Source: Candidatus Blautia equi | GTDB lineage: Bacteria > Bacillota > Clostridia > Lachnospirales > Lachnospiraceae | Assembly: GCA_018064695.1 (NCBI GenBank) | Contig: JAGHUU010000142.1 | Span: 1-6,850, forward strand | Reading direction: 5' to 3' | DNA length: 6,850 bases | Part shown: piece after piece, positions 1 to 5,553 of the stretch | How the letters are laid out: the number at the start of each line of letters is the position of its first letter | How positions within the stretch are numbered: the first letter of the stretch is position 1 | The notes under the pieces: model-generated | Seen by the model: only the letters and a program-made list of their open reading frames with translations | What the model was told of the DNA's origin: nothing | The model's database searches: none | Made by a program: the position numbers and the translations under genes

Positions 1-977
1 CTTCTCTTATCAGCACATAATCCACCGTTTTTCCGGTCATAAACACGAATCTTCTGGCGGTAATTCTCAGCTTCATCCAGATAAGCCGACGTTCCTATCA
101 GATAATTATCATCCAGTTTCCATAAATATTCATTGGAAAACGGCTTGTCAAATACAGTAACCGTATATGGATCCTCTATATCTGCCAGATACCACCTGTC
201 CTCCGATCCATAATTGATCCATTCCCCGGCTAATTCACGGCTTATAGTCAGAAAGCCCAGCTTCTCTATGGAATCATCTGTCAGGTTCACTGAAATCAGA
301 GAACTGTTAAACCACTCATCATACAGAGAAAAGTATGCCTTTCCCTCTCGTTCACACAAGAAAGAACCGGAGACTGCCCCTTCAGCGAAAATCGTTTTTA
401 CTGCTTCTCCTTCACGATAGAGCACAAGTTCTGAATTCTCTGTCACAACCCAGATATCACCGTCATCCGAACTTCCCAGAACTTCTCTGCAGGCGAGATT
501 CGCCTTCTGCACTTCCTCAAGTTTTGAGTCAAAGATGGTGAAATCTCCGCTCCAGTCAACGTTTATGACCCGACCGCCTGAGAGCAGACCATACTGGCCC
601 TGAAACTGTTCTACATCTCTGCTTATCGCTTCCTCCGGATGTAACAGTGGGAACAGAAGCAGCTTTCCGGAAGGCATCATATGCTCTACGCCGAACTCAC
701 CCTCAAAGCCCTCTTCTGAATAATCGTGCATGAGCAGCAGAACATAACCATCTTTCAGATAAGCATCTCCAACAGCATATCCTTCTGTATCTACATTGGT
801 GAGCTTATAAACCTGATCTATAGAGGTCTTTTCATAGAGCTCTGCAAGGTAAGCCGTCGCGGGTGCTGCAGATTCTGCCCCTGTATTTTCTCCAAAAGTA
901 GTCCCGCAACAGGCACCTGCCATGCAAAAACAAATAATAGTCAGCATCATGGATTTCATGAATCGTTTTATACTCAT
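1..977 (-). CDS. Exported, probably lipid-anchored, beta-propeller-like protein of unknown function (3' end outside window)
   Basis: Translating the minus strand from the ATG at 977-975 gives 325 codons without a stop, running off the left edge, so the C-terminus is missing. The start is supported by an AAGGGAG ribosome binding site about 9 nt upstream. Residues 1-22 look like a signal peptide: K4 and R5, then a hydrophobic stretch (MMLTIICFCMAGA) ending in C23-C24. AGAC is a weak lipobox because -3 is Ala rather than Leu, so lipid anchoring is likely but not certain. Residues 30-45 are a low-complexity Ala/Thr/Glu linker. From about residue 65 the chain is a series of short beta-type segments with aromatic and Asp/Gly turns (for example GDIWVVTENSELVLYREGE and KIRVYDRKNGG), as in WD40/YVTN-like propellers. 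No catalytic motif is visible. It has its own promoter, and a terminator lies upstream, so it starts a separate transcript. I do not recognise the family. Confidence 0.8.
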   Translation of the reverse strand, partial: MSIKRFMKSMMLTIICFCMAGACCGTTFGENTGAESAAPATAYLAELYEKTSIDQVYKLTNVDTEGYAVGDAYLKDGYVLLLMHDYSEEGFEGEFGVEHMMPSGKLLLFPLLHPEEAISRDVEQFQGQYGLLSGGRVINVDWSGDFTIFDSKLEEVQKANLACREVLGSSDDGDIWVVTENSELVLYREGEAVKTIFAEGAVSGSFLCEREGKAYFSLYDEWFNSSLISVNLTDDSIEKLGFLTISRELAGEWINYGSEDRWYLADIEDPYTVTVFDKPFSNEYLWKLDDNYLIGTSAYLDEAENYRQKIRVYDRKNGGLCADKR

Positions 978-1020
978 ACAGAAATACTCCCTTCACATTA
1001 CTTCCCTGCTAATTTGTTTC

Positions 1021-1049
1021 ATTCTACCACATTTGTCTATGGTTCACCA
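1021..1049 (-). promoter_or_regulatory. Probable promoter of the exported propeller-like protein gene
   Basis: On the minus strand an extended -10, TGG-TAGAAT, has its hexamer at 1021-1026. It is preceded at 17 bp by a poor -35 (TGGTGA, 1044-1049). The TGn extension may compensate for the weak -35. The predicted start near 1014 gives a leader of roughly 37 nt to the ATG at 977. A 14-bp palindrome (1038-1051) covers the -35 region and could be an operator. The assignment rests on sequence match only. Confidence 0.5.
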
Positions 1050-1051
1050 TA

Positions 1052-1084
1052 ATGGAAAAAGTGCCTGCCATAAAAGCAGACACT
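1052..1084 (-). terminator. Intrinsic terminator, minus strand
   Basis: Read on the minus strand, arms AGTGTCTGC and GCAGGCACT form a 9-bp stem with one G-U pair around a 7-nt loop (TTTTATG). A run of five T follows directly. The plus-strand reading has no T-tract, so it terminates minus-strand transcription. It closes the HD-gene/methyltransferase-remnant transcript just before the promoter of the next gene. Confidence 0.8.
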
Positions 1085-1111
1085 CCTAATATAAGCTAAT
1101 TCCATATATCC

Positions 1112-1205
1112 CTCTGTCAAATGATAAAAGGGGCCCATATTCAAAACGACATCAAAACTCTCATCCTCACGATATTTCATAATAATTTACTACTTCATTA
1201 CTCAT
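1112..1205 (-). pseudogene. Remnant of a class I SAM-dependent methyltransferase
   Basis: Two pieces in different frames are recognisable on the minus strand. From 1205 an ATG with an upstream AGGG box reads MSNEVVNYYEIS and stops at 1167; this resembles the N-terminus of small methyltransferases (M-x-N-x-V-x-x-YY). Overlapping it in another frame, from about 1180 to 1112, is KYREDESFDVVLNMGPFYHLTE. This matches the acidic post-II/IV strand region of the Rossmann-fold family (S-F-D-V-x-L-x-x-GPxYHL). The roughly 80-100 residues expected between the two, including the glycine-rich SAM-binding motif I, are absent. After HLTE the frame reads sequence unlike the family, through the terminator, to a stop at 1037. 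The gene therefore has a large internal deletion and has lost its 3' half. It lies 48 bp beyond the HD gene stop, so the two may once have been co-transcribed. Family assignment is by motif memory, without a search. Confidence 0.6.
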
Positions 1206-1253
1206 AAAATCAACCCTGCCAATTCAAATCTGTTGTACCTTTGATTAACCTGC

Positions 1254-1862
1254 TTATTTTTCAGCATTTATCTCGCTCATAATTTCATCAACAAATGTTA
1301 ATAGATAATCATGACGAACCTGGGCAATTCTTTTTCCCTCTTCTGTATTCATCTCATTTTTTAACAATAACAGTTTGTCTTCAAAATGCTGTATAGAGTC
1401 CATGATTGAACGCCCATGCGCTCCACCATAGGCAAAAGTCCGCGCAATCCCTATCGCCCCCATTGCATCCAGCCGGTCTGCATCCTGTACGATTTTTCCT
1501 TCAATTGTTTTAGGTGTAACACCTCTGTTTTTACTAAAGGAAACTCCATTGATTATTTCACAGATCTGTTCAACAACTTCGAGATCCACATTCTGCTGAG
1601 TTAAAAAGGTTCGTGCATTATAATTATTCTCCGTATTAAACAACTTATGGTCATCCGCATCATGAAGCAACGCTGCCAGAGAAACAACAAATCGATTACA
1701 ATGCTGTTCCGTTTCCGCAATCAAAAGTGCGTTATTATATACTCTTAATGTATGCTCAGAATCATGCCCACTGTAATCCCCTGAAAAAAGAGAATCAATA
1801 AATACCTTTGCTTCTTCTATAATCTGTTTTTCATCCATCATTTCAACTCTATCCAACGGCAT
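1254..1862 (-). CDS. HD-domain metal-dependent phosphohydrolase, YedJ/YpgQ-like
   Basis: The product is 202 residues when started at the ATG at 1862-1860, which has a strong GAGGAG site about 7 nt upstream. An in-frame ATG at 1910 lacks a ribosome binding site, so I prefer the shorter form. The HD superfamily signature is present in order: H33-D34-S-E-H37 with R40-V41, then the paired LLH67-D68-A-D, and D127 in IVQDADRLDAMGAIGIARTFAYGG, the most characteristic stretch of the E. coli YedJ type. The C-terminal HFEDKLLLLKNEMNTEEGKRIA also fits that family. Members bind divalent metal and hydrolyse phosphate esters; B. subtilis YpgQ has been reported to act on dNTPs, but the substrate here is unknown. 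The protein has no signal peptide or membrane segment and should be cytoplasmic. Base composition is lower in GC (about 35-40% in most 60-base lines I counted) than in its neighbours (about 47-60%). It has its own probable promoter. Confidence 0.88.
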   Translation of the reverse strand: MPLDRVEMMDEKQIIEEAKVFIDSLFSGDYSGHDSEHTLRVYNNALLIAETEQHCNRFVVSLAALLHDADDHKLFNTENNYNARTFLTQQNVDLEVVEQICEIINGVSFSKNRGVTPKTIEGKIVQDADRLDAMGAIGIARTFAYGGAHGRSIMDSIQHFEDKLLLLKNEMNTEEGKRIAQVRHDYLLTFVDEIMSEINAEK

Positions 1863-1930
1863 ATTCTTCTCCTCTTTATAAATCATATCTGTGATAAGAT
1901 ATTTTTCCATCTTTATGGGATTTTCATTTC

Positions 1931-1955
1931 AGTTGGTTACAATTTATAACCAACT
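1931..1955. promoter_or_regulatory. Palindromic candidate operator in front of the HD-domain gene
   Basis: AGTTGGTTA (1931-1939) and TAACCAACT (1947-1955) are perfect inverted arms of 9 bp around a 7-bp AT-rich centre. No T-run follows on either strand, so it is not an intrinsic terminator. It covers the -10 box and predicted start of the HD gene, where a dimeric repressor of TetR or MarR type could bind. The protein that would bind is not in the window, and a simple RNA hairpin is the alternative. Confidence 0.45.
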
Positions 1956-1970
1956 CATTTCCCGTATTAA
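1943..1970 (-). promoter_or_regulatory. Probable promoter of the HD-domain gene
   Basis: On the minus strand a TTAATA -35 (1965-1970, 4 of 6 consensus) and TATAAA -10 (1943-1948, 5 of 6) are separated by 16 bp. They lie immediately after the stop codon of the HAD phosphatase gene. The predicted start is near 1936, giving a leader of about 70 nt. The -10 and start site sit inside a 25-bp palindrome. Confidence 0.45.
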
Positions 1971-2741
1971 CTATCGCAGAATACCATTCTTTATCCTAAG
2001 CAGTTTCTTCTTAAGAAACTCCGCCACGCCGTCCTCGTCGTTGCTTTTGATGATGATATCTGCGGCCTCCTTCGCGCTTTTAATGGCGTTTGAGACAGCG
2101 GCGCCGATTCCGCAGTTTTTCAGGGATTCAATATCATCATTGTCATCGCCAAAGAACACTGCTTCTTCAGGTGAAATGCCAAGGCTGTCAAGCGCTGCGC
2201 GGATTCCGTTCCACTTTGTTGCCTGTTTGCTCATAATCTGGAAAAGAACCCCGTCTGCCACAGATGCGTATGTATCATCTGTCAGAATCTGATCCATATA
2301 TTCATGTAAATCAAGCTCATTGGAGCTTACGATTATTTTATAAAATACATCCGGCAATGGAGCTTCTGAGAGTTTTTCAAAGACTGTCGGCTGCCACTGC
2401 GGTATGTCAACATTTGAAAAGATACCATCTTCGGTTTCCAGAGAAACAATTACGCCCTCAATATCTTCAAGCTTCTGCAGCATTTGCAGAACACTTTTCT
2501 TCGGTATGGAATAATTCAGCTCCTTTGAATGAAAAACCGTTCTGGCTCCATTCAGCGTTATCAATACATCAAATCCTATTTTCTCCTGATACTGCGTAAT
2601 AGCCCGCTCCGGTCTCGCTGTTGCTGCCACCAGCAAAATGCCCTTTTCCCTGCAGCTTTTTAACACCTTTACCGTGTCATCAGATACACTTTTATCTGTA
2701 TGTAACAATGTCCTGTCCAGATCAGTAATAACCGCCTTCAT
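1971..2741 (-). CDS. Cof-type HAD-IIB family phosphatase
   Basis: The 256-residue product has all four HAD motifs. Motif I is D7-L-D9-R-T11, with D7 the nucleophile and D9 the general acid/base. Motif II is T41 in VAATARP. The motif III lysine is probably K176 (K172 is possible), in MSKQATKWNGI. Motif IV is G198-D-D-N-D-D203. The roughly 100-residue C2 cap between motifs II and III and the C-terminal FFGDDNDDIESLKNCGIGAAVSNA pattern place it in the Cof subfamily (PF08282/HAD-IIB). These are cytoplasmic Mg-dependent phosphatases of sugar phosphates, FMN, PLP and related metabolites; the substrate cannot be read from sequence. The ATG at 2741 is preceded by GAGGGTGAGAAT, a good ribosome binding site. 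The gene lies 69 bp after cbiZ with no clear terminator between, so read-through from the B12 operon is possible. Nothing in the protein ties it to cobamide metabolism. Confidence 0.9.
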   Translation of the reverse strand: MKAVITDLDRTLLHTDKSVSDDTVKVLKSCREKGILLVAATARPERAITQYQEKIGFDVLITLNGARTVFHSKELNYSIPKKSVLQMLQKLEDIEGVIVSLETEDGIFSNVDIPQWQPTVFEKLSEAPLPDVFYKIIVSSNELDLHEYMDQILTDDTYASVADGVLFQIMSKQATKWNGIRAALDSLGISPEEAVFFGDDNDDIESLKNCGIGAAVSNAIKSAKEAADIIIKSNDEDGVAEFLKKKLLRIKNGILR

Positions 2742-2810
2742 ATTCTCACCCTCTTTCTCGCAATACCTGCTGATAAATCAGATTAACAATTTCTAATCGT
2801 CATTGATCAT

Positions 2811-3662
2811 TTATTTCGGCTCAATATAACCTTCATCGATCTCCTGCATGGCGGCGATCATGGAATCTTTTAATGTCTCCCGCAGCAGGTAGGAGATCTG
2901 TTCCCCCATTTTAGTATCGGTGCGGATCTGCGTAAGCGTTCTGTTGGATTCCGCATTGGCGATGACAATGATTCCGTCTGTGCCGGAGCCGGTGGCTTCG
3001 TCTTCGGAATAGCAGCTCTGTATGTTCAGTTCATGAATGGCAGCCGCCTTGGCTTCCGATAGGACCATGATGGCTCCCGCCAGTGCGCCGGGGCTGAGAG
3101 CCGTGTCAATATGCAGAATGATGTTAATAGTTCCGGGTTTGGGAAATATCCTTCCCTCTTTCACCAGAACAAATTCTTTTTCATAGGTTTCCGATAGCGC
3201 ATCCACAGAGGAAAACATCCCGTTTTCCTCCCATAAAGTGGCGGGATCGCCGGCGCACCTGGCATTCTTATTGATTCCTCCGGTGAGCAGCAGTGTCACG
3301 GTAATTCCATTTACCATGATCCGTGCTGTCCGCATTCTGTCCATAAAACAGGCTGTAGACAGACCGGCAGCGTGTTCCGGATCCAGGCCGGCAGACCGGG
3401 CTACATATGCAAGATGCTCTTCGTAAGTATCCCCGTACATGCGGCAATACCGCGTGATCGGTTCCATATCACAATGATTAAATACGGCTGTCAGGTCTTC
3501 ACGGATTCCTCCGCCCAGAGGACTGGTACAGATCACCGATCGCTTCCCCGAAAACTGTACGATCACTTCCGATTCCCTGCGGATAACACGGTCCCCATTG
3601 GACAGCTGATCCAATGCGGTATTCTTCGACAGGCTGTTCTTCTCATTCACTCCATTGTCCAT
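2811..3662 (-). CDS. cbiZ: Adenosylcobinamide amidohydrolase CbiZ
   Basis: The 283-residue protein belongs to the CbiZ family (PF01955). Visible family landmarks are VICTSPLGGGIRED (residues 43-56), the TGGINKNARCAGDP segment (127-140, like the usual AG-x-x-NAARAGD), GTINIILHID (177-186) and the ATGSGTDGIIVIA signature (223-235, normally ATGTGTD). CbiZ hydrolyses the amide bond joining aminopropanol to the corrin ring, giving adenosylcobyric acid for reassembly into the cell's preferred cobamide; some members also attack adenosyl-pseudocobalamin. It is cytoplasmic, with no signal peptide. Residues 1-25 precede the recognisable domain as a polar extension. The ATG at 3662-3660 has a GAGGG site about 7 nt upstream inside the end of the ATPase gene, and the 20-nt overlap suggests translational coupling. 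As last gene of the btuFCD-type operon it processes the imported corrinoid. The identification is from motifs and strongly supported by the riboswitch and transporter. Confidence 0.9.
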   Translation of the reverse strand: MDNGVNEKNSLSKNTALDQLSNGDRVIRRESEVIVQFSGKRSVICTSPLGGGIREDLTAVFNHCDMEPITRYCRMYGDTYEEHLAYVARSAGLDPEHAAGLSTACFMDRMRTARIMVNGITVTLLLTGGINKNARCAGDPATLWEENGMFSSVDALSETYEKEFVLVKEGRIFPKPGTINIILHIDTALSPGALAGAIMVLSEAKAAAIHELNIQSCYSEDEATGSGTDGIIVIANAESNRTLTQIRTDTKMGEQISYLLRETLKDSMIAAMQEIDEGYIEPK

Positions 3663-4401
3663 ACAAATCCCTCATCCACTGATAGACATCCATTGCATAA
3701 ACCGGGTTTATGATCTCCGGGGTAATAATTTCTTCAATCGCTCCATAAGCCACAGTCTTTCCTTTCTGAAGGAGCACGCCGTGTGTTCCGTATGCCCTTG
3801 CAAGGCTCAGATCATGAACGACGGAGATGACGGTTCTGCCTGTGGTTTCTCTCCATTTTTCAATCAGCTCAAATACCTGTTTCTGATAGACCAGATCCAG
3901 ATGATTGGTAGGCTCATCCAGAATCATGATCTCCGGATCCTGCGCCAGAAGCTGGGCCAGAAAGGTTCGCTGCAGCTCACCCCCGGAAAGAGTCAGGATG
4001 GACTGCTTTCGATAGGCGTCCATGCCGGTGAGTGCCAGGGCTCTCTCCACCAGTTCTTCACTTTCATCTTTCCCGGAAGAAAACAGTCCCTGTTTGTGGG
4101 CATATCTTCCCAGTCCTACAACCTCCTCCACAGTAAATCCATATCCCACATAGTGATTCTGCAGAAGAATTCCAATTTTCGCTGCCAGATCTTTTCTTTT
4201 ATACTGTTTCACATTTTTTCCGTCCAGCAGGATCTCTCCATCATAGCTGATGCCGCCGCTGATGGCATTTACCGTGGTGGATTTTCCGGAGCCGTTTGGA
4301 CCCATGATCATCAACCACTCACCGGGGTTCACCCGGAAGCTGATCTGATCGAGGATTGTCTTGCTGCCGTAATTAACAGACAGATTTTTTATTTCCAGCA
4401 T
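3643..4401 (-). CDS. btuD: Corrinoid ABC transporter ATP-binding protein (BtuD-like)
   Basis: This is a 252-residue ABC ATPase of the FecE/BtuD class. The start is the ATG at 4401-4399 (MLEIKNLSVNYG), which has AAAGGGG 7 nt upstream. A longer frame beginning at 4452 would overlap the permease by 50 nt and has no site. Motifs are Walker A GPNGSGKST (34-42), Q-loop Q81, signature LSGGE (138-142), Walker B IMILDEP (158-164) with catalytic E163, D-loop HLDL (167-170) and switch H196. All key residues are intact, so it should be active. It energises import through the adjacent permease on the cytoplasmic side of the membrane. It starts 1 nt after the permease stop codon and overlaps cbiZ by 20 nt. 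Sequence alone cannot separate siderophore, heme and corrinoid ATPases; the corrinoid assignment comes from the riboswitch and cbiZ. Confidence 0.9.
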   Translation of the reverse strand: MLEIKNLSVNYGSKTILDQISFRVNPGEWLMIMGPNGSGKSTTVNAISGGISYDGEILLDGKNVKQYKRKDLAAKIGILLQNHYVGYGFTVEEVVGLGRYAHKQGLFSSGKDESEELVERALALTGMDAYRKQSILTLSGGELQRTFLAQLLAQDPEIMILDEPTNHLDLVYQKQVFELIEKWRETTGRTVISVVHDLSLARAYGTHGVLLQKGKTVAYGAIEEIITPEIINPVYAMDVYQWMRDLYGQWSE

Positions 4402-4402
4402 C

Positions 4403-5449
4403 CTATTGCCCCTTTCTGGTGTGATAGAAGATGTAGATGAAGCTGACCGCACCTGCCAGAGAAGTCACAACACCGATGGGCAGTTCTCTTGGACTGGCGA
4501 TGGTTCTGGAGATCAGATCCGCAGCCAGAAGAAAATAGGCCCCGCCAAACATGGAAACGGGAAGCAGAACCTTATGGTTAGGCCCCGTGAAACGGCGGAA
4601 CATATGGGGAGTCACCAAACCCACAAATCCAATGCAGCCGCTGATAGATACACTGACACCGATCAGCACACTGACCGTGATGAGCACCAGAAGCTTGACT
4701 CTTTTTACATCTACACCAATATTTCTGGCGTTGTCCTCGCCTATGGCAAAGGCATTCAGTTCCTGCGCAATTCCAAACAGAAGACCGCCGCAGATCAGCA
4801 GCGTGATGCCAAGCAGCGCCGCATCCCGATAGTTGGTTCCCTGCAGTGATCCCATGGTCCAGAAGGTGATGGTCTTCAGTTTTTCGCCCGCAAAGGTGAT
4901 GATCAGACTGGAAAAACTGCTGGCAAACATAGAAAAAATAACGCCGATCAGCAATATGGTATTGGTGGACAAAGACGCATCCAGCTTATAAGCAAGGGAA
5001 AGAATAAGGAGCAGGGAGAAAAAAGAAAAGAGGATGGCCATAATAGTAGTGCTTCCAAAGGGAAGCCCCGGAATCACCAGACCAAAAGCCATGGCGATGA
5101 CTGCGCCCAGGGATGCTCCGGAAGAGATTCCCAGAGTGGATCCGTCTGCCAGAGGATTCTTTAAAAGGCCCTGCATAACTGCACCGCTTAATGAGAGTGC
5201 GGCTCCCACAAACATGACACACAGAACACGGGGCAAACGGATCGGCAATATAATACTGGACGCCAGCTTTACGGTCTCCTGACTCTTTCCTGTGATCGCA
5301 TTACCAAATACCTGCAGAGTGTCGCGAAATGGAATCATCACGCTGCCGATGCAGGTACACAGGGTTACAATTATAAACAAAATGATAGAAAAACAAAGAA
5401 ATTCCCGGATTCCGAATTTCCTCAGAGGCTCTTTTTTCCTGTCTTTCAT
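4403..5449 (-). CDS. btuC: Corrinoid ABC transporter permease (BtuC-like, FecCD family)
   Basis: The 348-residue integral membrane protein has the usual length and about ten hydrophobic segments of FecCD/BtuC permeases (PF01032). Landmarks are RLPR (71-74), NPLADGSTLGISSGASLG (98-115), the cytoplasmic coupling region AIGEDNARNIGVDVKR (235-250), GFVGLVTPHMFRR (274-286) and the C-terminal ELPIGVVTSLAGA (322-334). It forms the homodimeric membrane channel paired with the ATPase encoded next. The ATG at 5449-5447 has GAAGGAG ending 4 nt upstream. The gene lies 104 bp behind the binding-protein gene, separated by a long hairpin with a T-tract, whereas it abuts the ATPase gene by 1 nt. Transport substrate is inferred from the cobalamin riboswitch and cbiZ, since the fold is shared with iron-siderophore and heme systems. 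Confidence 0.9.
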   Translation of the reverse strand: MKDRKKEPLRKFGIREFLCFSIILFIIVTLCTCIGSVMIPFRDTLQVFGNAITGKSQETVKLASSIILPIRLPRVLCVMFVGAALSLSGAVMQGLLKNPLADGSTLGISSGASLGAVIAMAFGLVIPGLPFGSTTIMAILFSFFSLLLILSLAYKLDASLSTNTILLIGVIFSMFASSFSSLIITFAGEKLKTITFWTMGSLQGTNYRDAALLGITLLICGGLLFGIAQELNAFAIGEDNARNIGVDVKRVKLLVLITVSVLIGVSVSISGCIGFVGLVTPHMFRRFTGPNHKVLLPVSMFGGAYFLLAADLISRTIASPRELPIGVVTSLAGAVSFIYIFYHTRKGQ

Positions 5450-5462
5450 AATTCTCCTTCAA

Positions 5463-5528
5463 ATCAAAAAGAGCTGCCGCACTTATGGCTCTGTCAAAGT
5501 ATGGACAAATCCTAAGTGGAGCAGCTCT
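5463..5528 (-). terminator. Long hairpin with T-tract between btuF and btuC (probable partial terminator)
   Basis: Minus-strand arms AGAGCTGC (5528-5521) and GCAGCTCT (5477-5470) form 8 bp. Above a 2x2 mismatch a second stem pairs CACTTA with TAAGTG (5513-5518 with 5480-5485), and the loop contains a further TGTC/GACA pair. The lower stem runs straight into TTTTT and then GATTTG. The plus strand has no T-tract. It lies 26 nt after the btuF stop codon. Because btuC and btuD have no clear promoter of their own, it most likely lets part of the transcripts through, giving excess binding protein over permease. It may also protect the btuF mRNA 3' end. Confidence 0.65.
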
Positions 5529-5553
5529 AAAGTATTATCTTATAATATTTTTA

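Noticed and set aside
726..1052. 108-codon plus-strand frame over the start of the propeller-protein gene
   Set aside because: It lies opposite a minus-strand gene with a clear start, ribosome binding site and signal peptide; the plus-strand product has no recognisable features.
1863..1910. Sixteen extra N-terminal codons for the HD protein, from the ATG at 1910
   Set aside because: No ribosome binding site precedes that ATG, while the GAGGAG box falls inside the extension and is correctly spaced for the ATG at 1862.
2742..2810. Possible terminator after cbiZ (GATTA-N8-TAATC)
   Set aside because: The stem is only 5 bp, AT-rich, and not followed by a T-run.
3655..4440. 261-codon open frame on the plus strand opposite the ATPase gene
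   Set aside because: It is the antisense shadow of a fully conserved ABC ATPase with all motifs intact; it has no ribosome binding site or family resemblance.
5470..5528. The btuF-btuC hairpin as a MITE or insertion-sequence end (it contains GGCTCTGTCAAAG, reminiscent of some IS termini)
   Set aside because: No target-site duplication is visible, the element is under 60 bp, and the placement right after a stop codon with a T-tract is explained by a terminator. A genome-wide repeat search could reopen this.
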